Of a DNA stretch of 59,765 nt, positions 16,258-24,589 are shown in pieces; positions within the stretch are counted from its first letter, which is position 1; every line of letters begins with the position of its first letter. A model generated the notes under the pieces. The model saw nothing but the letters and a program-made list of their open reading frames with translations. It was not told the origin of the DNA and did no database searches. This DNA is from Crocinitomicaceae bacterium TMED114 (GTDB lineage Bacteria; Bacteroidota; Bacteroidia; Flavobacteriales_D; Sanyastnellaceae): contig NHFP02000002.1 in NCBI GenBank assembly GCA_002172485.2, positions 1 through 59,765 on the forward strand, given 5' to 3'. The position numbers and the translations under genes are program-made.

Positions 16258-16956
16258 TCAAAACGGGATGTCCAGCACCTCGGAGATGCCGGGAAGATGA
16301 AGTTGACCTCCTGCCGCCTCCACAGTCCGAGTGGCTTCCGCGGTGTCAATGGCGATGGGAGGGAAAGTGTCGTAATGCATGCCGACCACGTGTCGACAAT
16401 CGAGCATGTCCATGGCGGCCGGCACTTCAGCATAGCTCATGGTGAAGGTCCCGCCGATGGGCAGGATCGCCACATCCGGGGACCAGAGCCGACCAATCAG
16501 GTCGAATTCTGGAGTGAGTGCAGTGTCACCGGCATGGTAGACGCGGGTTCCGCAACATTCCAGAAGGTATCCCGTGGCCACTCCTCCCGGGCTGCCATCA
16601 GGCAGGGTGGAGCTGTGAGACGCGCCGACGCAACGCACCTCGACGGTGTCACCGCCTCCCGTCAGGGAAAAGGTGGCGCCCGGATTGATGGGACGAACGT
16701 GTTTCACTCCTTTCGAACTGAACCAGGAGGCCACTTCGTATGGCGCAATCAGTTCAGCATCCGATTGGTTGGCGATGACCTCCGCATCGGCGACATGGTC
16801 TTCGTGGCCGTGGGTCAGCAGAATCTGGGAGGGGCGCAAGCTCGAGACGTCCACAGAGGAAGCGGCTTCATTCTGCTGAATGAAAGGGTCCACCAACACA
16901 AACAGACCTCCTGTATCGAGGGCAAAGCAGCTGTGTCCGTAGTAGTGAAGCTTCAT
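16258..16956 (-). CDS. UPF0173 metal-dependent hydrolase (metallo-beta-lactamase fold)
   Basis: A 232-residue cytosolic hydrolase of the UPF0173 family. The N-terminus MKLHYYGHSCFAL is diagnostic, and the metal-binding HxHxDH motif is THGHEDH (residues 48-54). Later ligands are visible in GASHSS, YHAGDTAL and GMHYDTFP. The fold is a lactonase/RNase Z-like metallo-beta-lactamase; the physiological substrate is unknown. It is the first gene of the parAB run. An exact -7 element lies 14 nt upstream at 16970-16977. Confidence 0.9.
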   Translation of the reverse strand: MKLHYYGHSCFALDTGGLFVLVDPFIQQNEAASSVDVSSLRPSQILLTHGHEDHVADAEVIANQSDAELIAPYEVASWFSSKGVKHVRPINPGATFSLTGGGDTVEVRCVGASHSSTLPDGSPGGVATGYLLECCGTRVYHAGDTALTPEFDLIGRLWSPDVAILPIGGTFTMSYAEVPAAMDMLDCRHVVGMHYDTFPPIAIDTAEATRTVEAAGGQLHLPGISEVLDIPF

Positions 16957-16969
16957 GATGCTTGAAGCT

Positions 16970-16977
16970 CAAATATA
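16970..16977 (-). promoter_or_regulatory. Bacteroidetes -7 element TATATTTG upstream of the UPF0173-parAB operon
   Basis: On the minus strand this reads TATATTTG, an exact match to the Bacteroidetes -7 consensus TAnnTTTG, 13 nt before the ATG at 16956. No clear TTG is present at the expected -33 position. The transcript would have a very short leader. Confidence 0.4.
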
Positions 16978-17007
16978 GCCGGACACTCCTGTGGGAAGCC
17001 GGGTGAA

Positions 17008-17016
17008 TTATCCACA
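17008..17016 (+). other. Perfect consensus DnaA box TTATCCACA
   Basis: The 9-mer TTATCCACA matches the DnaA-box consensus exactly and lies in the 91-bp intergenic gap upstream of the UPF0173-parA-parB operon. It could regulate that operon or belong to an origin region. A single box may also be chance, since one exact match per several tens of kb is not rare. Confidence 0.35.
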
Positions 17017-17047
17017 CGGAACCCCTGTTCCATGCGCAATCAGAAGC

Positions 17048-17416
17048 TTACAAATCCTCGAAGCGAACCTCGTCGGACGATCCTCCCTCGTCCTTTTTGG
17101 GACCGTGGTGCTCCCCGCTCTGGTAGTCTCCTGTTCCTTGGAGTTCGGAGATCTTCTCCAAGCTGTCCTTCAGGCCATCTGCGAACTTCTCGAAATCTTC
17201 CTTGTACAAAAACAGCTTGTGCTTGCTGTACGTGACCTCACCATTGGCGTGGTTCTGGCGCTTGCTTTCGGTGATGGTCAAATAAAGGTCCTTGGCCCGG
17301 GTGGCGCGGATGTCAAAAAAGTAGGTGCGCTTTCCGGCCTTCACCGAAATCGTGTGCACATCCTCCTCGCGACGGTCACCCCGTCCCCAATCCTGCTGCT
17401 TGCGATCGCCGTACAT
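17048..17416 (-). CDS. DUF3276 / PUR-family nucleic-acid-binding protein
   Basis: A 122-residue protein of the DUF3276 family, a bacterial PUR-alpha-like nucleic-acid-binding domain widespread in Bacteroidetes. The domain spans about 17-90: HTISVKAGKRTYFFDIRATR, DLYLTITESKR and KHKLFLYKEDFEKF. Both ends are polar and probably disordered (Arg/Asp-rich N-terminus, acidic C-terminus). A good ribosome-binding sequence, AGGAGAC, directly precedes ATG 17416. It lies 45 nt downstream of the large T9SS cargo gene. A cellular role in RNA or single-strand DNA binding is inferred from the fold. Confidence 0.87.
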   Translation of the reverse strand: MYGDRKQQDWGRGDRREEDVHTISVKAGKRTYFFDIRATRAKDLYLTITESKRQNHANGEVTYSKHKLFLYKEDFEKFADGLKDSLEKISELQGTGDYQSGEHHGPKKDEGGSSDEVRFEDL

Positions 17417-17461
17417 GTCTCCTGTATTCGTTGGGGAGAAGGTAAGACAACCTGAGCCGAA

Positions 17462-20140
17462 TCAACGGAACAGCTGAATCTGCCCCGTGTACTCGAACGG
17501 AATCCGGAGCTGGTCCTCCAAGAAAACCTGGTACAGATACAGGCCGTTGGGGGCGTAATGTTCGCCATCGCGCACATTGCCCAGCCAAACCGCCTCAGGA
17601 TCGTCGGTCTCAAAGAACACCTCACCCCAACGGTTGAACACCTTGCATGAATAGGCCGACGTCCCCGTCACAACCGGTTTCCATACATCGTTGAGCCCGT
17701 CGTTGTTGGGGGTGAAGCTGTTGGGTGCGTAAAACAAGGTGCCATTGACGCCCACCTCTCCCTGGGCCACCGCCGTGCAACCGTATTCGTTGAGGACGGT
17801 CTGGGTCACATTGAACAGGCCAGCCCCCGTGAAGACGTATGTTGGGTCGGACGCATCGCTCGATCCGCCGTCCCCGAAATTGTAGAAATGCTGAACGGCG
17901 CCCACGCTCAAGTCCGTCACCTCCACCTGGGGCTCCAGGATGTCCACGAGATTGGGTTCCACCTCAAATCCTGCAGAAGGCACTGGATGGACTTCCACAA
18001 ACGCCGTCTTGGTCTCCGCGAGGTCTTGGTTGCAGTATCCCGTCGTGGTCATTTCGAGGGTCACGGTGTACGTACCCGGGACCTCGTAGACATGGCTCGG
18101 ACTCGGTGACGATGATGTGGAACCATCCCCAAAAAGCCAAGTGTATCCCGCTGCAGTCTCGGTCACCGAGAAGTTCTCGAAGCTCACCGGCAGCGGGGGA
18201 CACCCCGTCACCGGTCCACCGTCAAAACCGATGCTGGGATCCACCAACACCTCGACTTCCGAATCGAAATCCCGCTCACATCCCTCGGCCGTCACAGTCA
18301 CCTCTACGGTGTAAGTACCGGGCTGGGGAAAGGCCAACCCCTGGAGGGCACTGCCCGCATCCATGGTCGCGGATCCCGGCGCGTAGTCCCATTGGAACGT
18401 CGCGTTCGGGTCCGTGACACCAATGGCCTCCAGCGTGAAGCTGTGTTCTTCAAAGCACTCGGGGTCCGGTGTCTCGAAAAAGGGTTCCAGCAACCACGCC
18501 ACCTCGAACACTTCTGTGGTCGTGTCCGGACATTGAAAATCTGCGAGCGTTACCAATTGTACGGTGTACGTCCCCGGGCCATCATATGTCCAGGTGGGGA
18601 AAGCGTCTTCACTGACATCCAGATTTCCAGGCTCCCCGAAATCCCACGCGAAGCCAGACCCGCCCACGCTGCTGTTCTCGAAGTTGAGGGTGAATCCCGT
18701 GCAAAAATCGACTTGCGGAACAATCCCAGAAGTCGGAGGGGGCGGTGGGGTCCAATCCAACACACCGCTGCCCACGCATCCATTTTGAACAAGGGTCAAT
18801 TCCGCCTCGACATCCTCCATCTCTGGAAACCCGATGCCTCCCGGTGTGGCGAGGTTACTGGAACTGCTCGAGGCGAGGTTGCCGAAGTCCCACGTAAAGT
18901 CCGCTCCGTTGTAGGTCTCCACCGTTCCGAAATCGAAGACCGGTGTCCCCGAGGAGCAATCGAATCCCGTCACCTCGAGCTCTGGATTGACCGGAGCGAA
19001 GACGTCATAGACCGACGTGCTCGTGTCTGCGCAGGGCCAACCTGGATTGGCCACCAACGTCACCGTGTAGGTTCCCGGCTCCGGAAAGGTGTAGCTCGGG
19101 TAGGCGAGGTTCGACGTGTCCGATTCGATGCCAGGCACACCAAAGTCCCAGTGGAAAAAGGTGGCGTTCAACGAGAATTGCTGGAAATCGATGGTCTCTC
19201 CAATGCACAGCTGACTGCCCGTCTGGATGGCGACATTGGAATTGATGTTGGGATCGCACAACGTGACATTGAATTGGAAATCACGATTGGATGTGCTCAA
19301 CAGCACACCATCCCGCCATTCTTCCACGCAAATGCCAATCACATACTGCCCCGCAGTGGTCGGCTGACCCGTGATGAAGCCCGTCACAGGGTCAATGGAC
19401 AGGGCGGGGTCACCGTCCATCGGATAGGTCGCACTGTAACCAGCAGCCCAGTTCACGTCTGTGTAAGGCGGTCCGTTGGGCGGGTTGGGCGCAGGTTGGT
19501 TCGGCGTTCCACCAAACATGGGCGAGCAGAACGTGTACGCCAGGCTGTCGCCATCCGCATCCGTCGCGCTGTGGTCAAAAAAGAAGTCAAACCCGGCACA
19601 AAGGGCCACCGGCGGCAGGCTGTTGAATACCGGACTGCTGTTCGGGGCCTCCGTCTGGTTGGTGCCCGGGATTTGCGTCGTGAAGGTGGCCCCGGCATCG
19701 TCCGGCGCATTGAGGTTGATGATCGACGGATTCCGACAACAACGTTGGTAGCTCAAGGTGAAACCGTTGGGGGACTCCCCAATGTCCACCACCTGCTGGT
19801 ACACCGCCTGCTCCACACACACCGAGGGTGGAGGCGTGCCACACGGGTTCTCCAGCACCACGGGCACTTCATTGACGTTCTGAAAGGAGAGGGGGATGCT
19901 GACCGAATTGATTAACTGTCCATTGGCATTGAAAATGCCGACCGCAGCGGCATCGTCAAAACCGGTTCCGTTTTGATTGGTTGGGCCACAATCGCGGTAC
20001 ACCACCAGCCGAATGCGATAGGACCCATTGCCCAAGTCCTCGTAGCTGATCTCACCGCCGACGATGTGCGTCGCCTGAGCATAGCTCCCCAACAAGCTCA
20101 GAAGCAGGCAGATGCAGAATTTGAGAAAGCGGTGACGCAT
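17462..20140 (-). CDS. PKD-repeat extracellular protein with type B T9SS (CHU_C) C-terminus
   Basis: An 892-residue secreted protein. Residues 1-23 are a signal peptide (MRHRFLKFCICLLLSLLGSY...). A conserved N-terminal domain beginning THIVGGEISYEDLGNGSYRI follows. The middle contains about five PKD-type repeats with motifs such as YTFPEPGTYTVTLV and WLFGDGSTSSSPSPSHVYEV. The last 90 residues are a gliding-motility-associated C-terminal (CHU_C) domain: PNSFTPNNDGLNDVWKP, FNRWGEVFFET and a final TGQIQLFR. Such proteins are exported by T9SS and displayed on or shed from the cell surface. ATG 20140 supplies the signal peptide; the longer frame overlaps the divergent helicase gene. Confidence 0.92.
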   Translation of the reverse strand: MRHRFLKFCICLLLSLLGSYAQATHIVGGEISYEDLGNGSYRIRLVVYRDCGPTNQNGTGFDDAAAVGIFNANGQLINSVSIPLSFQNVNEVPVVLENPCGTPPPSVCVEQAVYQQVVDIGESPNGFTLSYQRCCRNPSIINLNAPDDAGATFTTQIPGTNQTEAPNSSPVFNSLPPVALCAGFDFFFDHSATDADGDSLAYTFCSPMFGGTPNQPAPNPPNGPPYTDVNWAAGYSATYPMDGDPALSIDPVTGFITGQPTTAGQYVIGICVEEWRDGVLLSTSNRDFQFNVTLCDPNINSNVAIQTGSQLCIGETIDFQQFSLNATFFHWDFGVPGIESDTSNLAYPSYTFPEPGTYTVTLVANPGWPCADTSTSVYDVFAPVNPELEVTGFDCSSGTPVFDFGTVETYNGADFTWDFGNLASSSSSNLATPGGIGFPEMEDVEAELTLVQNGCVGSGVLDWTPPPPPTSGIVPQVDFCTGFTLNFENSSVGGSGFAWDFGEPGNLDVSEDAFPTWTYDGPGTYTVQLVTLADFQCPDTTTEVFEVAWLLEPFFETPDPECFEEHSFTLEAIGVTDPNATFQWDYAPGSATMDAGSALQGLAFPQPGTYTVEVTVTAEGCERDFDSEVEVLVDPSIGFDGGPVTGCPPLPVSFENFSVTETAAGYTWLFGDGSTSSSPSPSHVYEVPGTYTVTLEMTTTGYCNQDLAETKTAFVEVHPVPSAGFEVEPNLVDILEPQVEVTDLSVGAVQHFYNFGDGGSSDASDPTYVFTGAGLFNVTQTVLNEYGCTAVAQGEVGVNGTLFYAPNSFTPNNDGLNDVWKPVVTGTSAYSCKVFNRWGEVFFETDDPEAVWLGNVRDGEHYAPNGLYLYQVFLEDQLRIPFEYTGQIQLFR

Positions 20141-20278
20141 GGGCGGAACTACAGTTCGACAAAGTAACCGCCTCGTGGCTTTCAAGTTGCGCGGACTCAC
20201 AAACTTCTTGTCGTGTGTCGAGCCGGGGCTCACATGTCCGAACTTTGAGGCATTCGCTACAACCGCGGATGCCATTTC

Positions 20279-21883
20279 ATGATTGACACGCACGACGCCG
20301 ACCAACCGTTGGCCCCCTCCGATGCGTCCCAGCCCGATTCGGGCCACAAAGAAGCCGAGGCGCAGGACGCGCCGACCCGGGACGCCCAAGACGAATCCTC
20401 CGAAGCCGAAGCGGCACCCGAGGAACCCCCCAAACTCCCCTTCAAGGAACTGCCCCTCTGCGACGCGGTGCAGGAAGGCCTCGACGCCATGGGCTTCGAA
20501 GTCGCCACACCCATCCAGACCCTGGCCATCCCGCCCATCACCGAAGGGCGGGACCTGATCGGCATCGCCCAGACTGGAACCGGCAAGACCGCCGCCTTCC
20601 TGCTTCCGACGATGCACAACATCCACGAAGCCGGCGGCGGGGACCACATCAAGTGCCTCATCATCACGCCCACTCGCGAGCTCGCCCTGCAAATCGACCA
20701 GGCCTGTGAAGGCTTCGGCTATTTCTCTGGCACGTCCAGTGTGGCCATCTACGGCGGTGGCAGTGGAAGCGATTTCGACCGCGAGAAGAATGCCCTCACC
20801 ACGGGCGTCGACATCGCCATCGTCACGCCCGGCCGGATGCTCAGCCACATGAATCTGGGCTATGTGGACCTGAGTAAGCTCGACGTCCTCATCCTCGATG
20901 AGGCGGACCGCATGCTCGACATGGGCTTCCTTGGTGACATCAACCGCATTGCCGAGCATTGCAACCCCGAGCGCCAGACCCTGCTCTTCAGCGCCACGAT
21001 GCCCGACCGCATCGGCAAGCTGGCCACGTCGATGCTCAAGGATCCTGTGACGGTCCAGATCGCCCTGTCCCGCCCGGCGGAAAAGGTGATGCAAGTGGCT
21101 TACCCCGTCCACGACGACCAGAAGCCAAAACTGCTGGTCAGCCTGCTCAAGGACCGCGGCCTGGAGTCCGTCATCGTCTTCTCCAGCCGAAAGCGCAGCA
21201 TTGGCATCATCGCCCGCTCGCTCTCCAAGGCCGGACTCAATGTGGGCTCCATCAGCTCAGACCTCGAGCAAAAAGACCGGGAAGACGTCATGCGCCGGTT
21301 CCGCAACCGAAAGGTCAACGTCCTCGTCGCCACCGACGTGGTCAGCCGCGGCATTGACATCGACAACATCGAGATGGTCATCAACTACGATGTGCCGCCG
21401 AATGAAGAAGACTACGTGCACCGCATCGGGCGGACAGCCCGCGCAGGTCGCGGTGGTGTGGGCATCACGCTCATCACGCCAGGCGAGATGCGCAACTTCG
21501 CCAAAATTGAAAAGCTCATCGACATGGAGGTCCGGAAGGAACCCCTGCCAGAAGAGTTGGGAGAAGGACCTGCGTACGATCCGAACGCCCCCTCCGACCG
21601 CGGTGGTCGTGGCGGACGTGGTGGCGGAGGCGGCCGAGGCCGTGGCGGCGATCGACGCGGTGGAGGCGGCGGTGGCCGTGGACGGGACGGAGACCGTCGC
21701 CGGGGCCGAGGTGGCCAAGGCGGTGGAGGAGACCGTCCGCAAGGCCAGAACCAAGGCGGCCAAAGTGGCCACGGTGAAGGCGGCAACAAGAAGCGCCGCA
21801 AGAATCGCAGCGGCAGGCGCCACGGCGGCGAGGGCGGCGGCCAACAAGGCGGTCAGCAGAGTGGTGGCCAGCCCCAAGGTTGA
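20279..21883 (+). CDS. DEAD-box RNA helicase with RGG-rich tail (RhlE-like)
   Basis: A 534-residue ATP-dependent RNA helicase. Residues 1-55 are an acidic low-complexity extension. Core motifs are the Q-motif region near TPIQ (about 77-80), Walker A AQTGTGKT (97-104), PTREL, the namesake DEAD (207-210), SAT (238-240), and HRIGRTARAGRG (381-392). The C-terminal 94 residues (441-534) are almost entirely Gly, Arg, Asp and Gln with repeated RGG motifs, a likely disordered RNA-binding tail. Such helicases act in ribosome assembly, mRNA turnover and cold adaptation. msrB starts 2 nt after its stop. The divergent gap 20141-20278 shows no exact promoter element. Confidence 0.95.
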   Translation: MIDTHDADQPLAPSDASQPDSGHKEAEAQDAPTRDAQDESSEAEAAPEEPPKLPFKELPLCDAVQEGLDAMGFEVATPIQTLAIPPITEGRDLIGIAQTGTGKTAAFLLPTMHNIHEAGGGDHIKCLIITPTRELALQIDQACEGFGYFSGTSSVAIYGGGSGSDFDREKNALTTGVDIAIVTPGRMLSHMNLGYVDLSKLDVLILDEADRMLDMGFLGDINRIAEHCNPERQTLLFSATMPDRIGKLATSMLKDPVTVQIALSRPAEKVMQVAYPVHDDQKPKLLVSLLKDRGLESVIVFSSRKRSIGIIARSLSKAGLNVGSISSDLEQKDREDVMRRFRNRKVNVLVATDVVSRGIDIDNIEMVINYDVPPNEEDYVHRIGRTARAGRGGVGITLITPGEMRNFAKIEKLIDMEVRKEPLPEELGEGPAYDPNAPSDRGGRGGRGGGGGRGRGGDRRGGGGGGRGRDGDRRRGRGGQGGGGDRPQGQNQGGQSGHGEGGNKKRRKNRSGRRHGGEGGGQQGGQQSGGQPQG

Positions 21884-21885
21884 CC

Positions 21886-22278
21886 ATGGCAGAGTACGAT
21901 GACGCCGACCTCGTCGGCCGACTGAGTCCAGAAGAATTCCGCATGCTGCGCCGGAGTGGCACCGAGCGTCCCTTCACCAGCGAGCTCAACCAGGAAACCC
22001 GAAAGGGGAACTACCACTGCAAGGTCTGCGACACCGCCCTGTTTGCGCACAGCGCCAAATTCGACGCCGGCTGTGGCTGGCCCAGCTTCGATCAAGAAAT
22101 CGAGGGGGCCAGGGTGACCCGCATCCGGGACACCTCCCACGGCATGATTCGAGTGGAAATCCGGTGTGCGGAATGCGACTCGCACCTCGGCCATGTGTTC
22201 CCTGACGGACCGACCGAGACGGGAACCCGCCATTGCGTCAACGGCGTCTGCCTGACCTTCCGTCCAGACAACGACTGA
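21886..22278 (+). CDS. msrB: Peptide-methionine (R)-S-oxide reductase MsrB
   Basis: A 130-residue thiol enzyme that repairs methionine-R-sulfoxide in proteins. The zinc site is formed by C45/C48 (HCKVCDT) and C94/C97 (RCAECDS). GCGWPSF (62-68) and HLGHVFPDGP (100-109) are family signatures. The catalytic cysteine is C117 in TRHCVNG. Where most members read CxNSxxLxF, this one reads CVNGVCLTF, with Gly for Ser and an extra cysteine at C122. ATG 21886 is chosen over TTG 21880, which lies inside the helicase stop region. The gene follows the DEAD-box helicase by 2 nt and is likely co-transcribed. Confidence 0.95.
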   Translation: MAEYDDADLVGRLSPEEFRMLRRSGTERPFTSELNQETRKGNYHCKVCDTALFAHSAKFDAGCGWPSFDQEIEGARVTRIRDTSHGMIRVEIRCAECDSHLGHVFPDGPTETGTRHCVNGVCLTFRPDND

Positions 22279-22281
22279 ACG

Positions 22282-22824
22282 TCAGGGGCGTCTCGGACGC
22301 CCCCCAGGCCGCCGGCTTTTCTGACCGGACATCCGCTGCTGCATTCGCTGGCGGACCACTTGCTTGAATTTTTTCTGCGCCTGGATGCACCGGACCGCAA
22401 AATCCGGCCCGAATTCCTCCGACACATCACGGAGGAATTGAGCCCGCAATTGAGGGAGCCCAAACTCTGCGGCCTCAAGTCGATCAAGGAGGGTGTTGAA
22501 TTCATCTTCTGACCCGCCCTCGAATGCGTTCAAGTCTTCTCCGATCTTCTTCAAATCGCGGGTGGCGCGATCCAGCTCTTCTTTGTGGGCGTTGTAGATC
22601 GGCCAGAATACCTGGGCTAACTCGGCATCCAACTCCAGCTCCTCCGTGAGAAAGCCCACCGCCATGACGTCCATGCGCTCGCGGAGCGCCTCGCGGTCCA
22701 CACCGCCAGATCGGCCATCCGGCTGGGCAAGCAGCGCCGGCGATAACAGAAGGCCCACCATCAACGTGGACAGGACCATTGGAAAGGGACGGATGATCAT
22801 CTTCATATCGTTCATCGATTTCAT
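22282..22824 (-). CDS. Spy/CpxP-like periplasmic protein
   Basis: A 180-residue exported protein. An N-terminal signal peptide ends near SPALLAQ (about residue 27). The mature part is mostly charged alpha-helix, including FLTEELELDAELAQVFWPIY, a pattern like Spy/LTXXQ-type periplasmic chaperones, and it ends in a very basic tail (KSRRPGGRPRRP). It is the last gene of a three-gene run with an ECF sigma factor and a small membrane protein, so a stress-response or envelope-sensing role is inferred. Start ATG 22824 lies 2 nt after the previous stop; ATG 22809 or nearby ones are alternatives. Confidence 0.75.
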   Translation of the reverse strand: MKSMNDMKMIIRPFPMVLSTLMVGLLLSPALLAQPDGRSGGVDREALRERMDVMAVGFLTEELELDAELAQVFWPIYNAHKEELDRATRDLKKIGEDLNAFEGGSEDEFNTLLDRLEAAEFGLPQLRAQFLRDVSEEFGPDFAVRCIQAQKKFKQVVRQRMQQRMSGQKSRRPGGRPRRP

Positions 22825-22826
22825 GT

Positions 22827-23162
22827 TCAGTACAGGGTGGTCCAAGACTCTTCTTCCATCTCGAGGAGGGACTCTTCCTCCAACAACTCCATCATCCCGG
22901 CCAATTCTTCATCGGACATGGCCTCGAGTTGACACGCAAACGTCATGCAAGGCTCCGGCTTCATCGCCTCGCTGAACGCGACACCGAGCCCGAGGATCAA
23001 CGCAATCGACGCCGCCATGGACAACATCGGCATGAGCCGACGGGTGCGGCCATGTTGGGGCATGGACATCACATCCTGGATCGCCCGCTCCACGGCGGAA
23101 TCCGCGACGCGGAAACCATCGTCTTTGCGATTCGGACCGGTAGAAGGGAAGTGGGACATCAT
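22827..23162 (-). CDS. Small single-span membrane protein, probable anti-sigma factor
   Basis: A 111-residue protein with a soluble N-terminal segment (about 1-43), one transmembrane helix (MLSMAASIALILGLGVAFSE, about 46-65) and a short acidic C-terminal segment rich in Glu. It lies 28 nt downstream of the ECF sigma gene. Its topology (cytoplasmic N-terminus, one span, extracytoplasmic tail) is that of small anti-sigma factors, but it lacks a recognisable zinc anti-sigma HxxxCxxC motif. The role is inferred from position and topology only. Confidence 0.7.
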   Translation of the reverse strand: MMSHFPSTGPNRKDDGFRVADSAVERAIQDVMSMPQHGRTRRLMPMLSMAASIALILGLGVAFSEAMKPEPCMTFACQLEAMSDEELAGMMELLEEESLLEMEEESWTTLY

Positions 23163-23190
23163 GGGAAAAACGAATGGGGATTCTTCGGGT

Positions 23191-23739
23191 TTAATGGAAC
23201 AGGGACTCCGCCTCTTTCTTCAGAATGACTTCAATCTTTTTCTTGGCGTGGTGATAGGAGGCCTTCAGCGCCCCCTCGGACGTGCCCGTTTCTGAGGCCA
23301 GATCGACGTAAGGTCGATCGTCGAAATACCGGGCCTGAAAGACCCAGCGTTGCTTAGGCGGCAGCGTGGACACCGCGGCATGCAGCCGCGCCAAGATGGC
23401 ATCTCCTTCGAAATCGGGGGAACTCAAGACCTCGGCCGTTCGCTCCTCCAACACGACATCGAGCGGCGCCATGCGACGCAGGTTCCGCTTGCGGGCGGCG
23501 TCCACCGTGGCATTGCGCGTGATGCGCAGGAGCCAGGCTCGGCGCTGGGCTTCATTGCCTTCAAACCCATCCCACGCCTTCCAGGTCTTCACAAACACCG
23601 CTTGGGTCACGTCCTCCGCATCCTCGGTCACCCCCAACATGCGCCGGCTCTGGGAGAGCACCAGGCGGTAATGCTCGCGCATCCAAATGGCGAAATCAGG
23701 GGGCGTGTTGTGATTCGAAGCGGAAGGCACGTTCCCCAA
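23191..23739 (-). CDS. ECF-type RNA polymerase sigma factor
   Basis: A 182-residue sigma-70 family ECF factor. Region 2 spans about 15-80 (LVLSQSRRMLGVTEDAEDVT, then AVFVKTWKAWDGF), and region 4 spans about 118-172 with the helix-turn-helix LPPKQRWVFQARYFDDRPYV and TSEGALKASYHHAKKKI. Regions 1 and 3 are absent, as expected for ECF. The start is TTG 23739 or GTG 23730; neither has a strong ribosome-binding sequence. It heads a run with the small membrane protein and the Spy-like protein, suggesting a membrane-sequestered, envelope-responsive sigma factor that may control this operon. Confidence 0.9.
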   Translation of the reverse strand: MGNVPSASNHNTPPDFAIWMREHYRLVLSQSRRMLGVTEDAEDVTQAVFVKTWKAWDGFEGNEAQRRAWLLRITRNATVDAARKRNLRRMAPLDVVLEERTAEVLSSPDFEGDAILARLHAAVSTLPPKQRWVFQARYFDDRPYVDLASETGTSEGALKASYHHAKKKIEVILKKEAESLFH

Positions 23740-23764
23740 AGGAACGGGTCACACGCCGCAGCGT

Positions 23765-24586
23765 TTAACCGAAGGCTGAACGGATCACGGCCAACCCTTC
23801 CTCAGCGATGCCGGGAGCAGCGGCAAAGGTTTCTACCCCAGACAGCATGGATTCGGCGTCGTCCTCTCCTGAGAAATTGCAGGTGATTCCTCCGGCTTCT
23901 TGGACCAGCAGGAGGCCTGCCGCGATGTCCCACGGCTGCAGGCTGTATTCAAAAAAGAGGTCGAACCGGCCGCAGGCGACATAGGCCAGGTCGATGGCGG
24001 CGGACCCCATCCTGCGGATGCCGCGCGAGCCCCGAGCAAACGCCGTCAAAGCCTTGAGGTAGTCGTCCATCCGATCGAAGTCCCAGTGGGGAAATCCGGT
24101 GGCCACCAAGGCGTCCGACAGATGGCTGCGGTTGGCACAGCGAACGGGCTTCCCATTCAGATGCGTGCCACCGCCTTTCCAAGCGGTGAAGCACTCGTCG
24201 CGGTTGGGGTCGTACACGATGGCCACGACCGGCTGGTGGCCATCAACGAGGGCAACGGACACACAGAACACCGGCAAGCCATGAATCAAGTTGGTCGTCC
24301 CATCCAACGGATCCACCACCCAGCGGAACCGGGCGTCGTCCGACGCGCCCGCCGTGCCTTCCTCGGCCAGAAAGCCGGCCTCGGGGAGCAAGGCCTGCAG
24401 CCCTTTCACGAGCTGCGCTTCCGCCGTCTTGTCAACGTGGCTCACGAGGGAGTTCAGGCCCTTCACTTCGATGTCGGCCTCGGCCACACGCTGCGCCAAG
24501 AGGTAGTGTCCAACAGGACGGATGACCTCAACCGCGGCCGCGGTCAATTCCGCAGCGTCGAAGGGGAGAGGCGGGATGGATTCCAT
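23765..24586 (-). CDS. Inositol monophosphatase family protein
   Basis: A 273-residue Mg-dependent phosphatase of the IMPase/SuhB/FIG superfamily. Metal-binding motifs are FLAEEGT (Glu near residue 77), the signature WVVDPLDGTTNLIHG (about 89-103) and the C-terminal LQPWDIAAGLLLVQEAGG. These enzymes hydrolyse inositol-1-phosphate or related sugar phosphates and, in some bacteria, 3'-phosphoadenosine 5'-phosphate; the exact substrate cannot be inferred. It lies 3 nt downstream of lgt and belongs to the mtaB-lgt-IMPase run. Confidence 0.92.
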   Translation of the reverse strand: MESIPPLPFDAAELTAAAVEVIRPVGHYLLAQRVAEADIEVKGLNSLVSHVDKTAEAQLVKGLQALLPEAGFLAEEGTAGASDDARFRWVVDPLDGTTNLIHGLPVFCVSVALVDGHQPVVAIVYDPNRDECFTAWKGGGTHLNGKPVRCANRSHLSDALVATGFPHWDFDRMDDYLKALTAFARGSRGIRRMGSAAIDLAYVACGRFDLFFEYSLQPWDIAAGLLLVQEAGGITCNFSGEDDAESMLSGVETFAAAPGIAEEGLAVIRSAFG

Positions 24587-24589
24587 GGG

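Noticed and set aside
21257-21877. Ala/Val-rich open frame antisense to the RGG tail of the helicase
   Set aside because: It arises from the repetitive GGC/GGT codons on the plus strand, and its low complexity mirrors the RGG tail.
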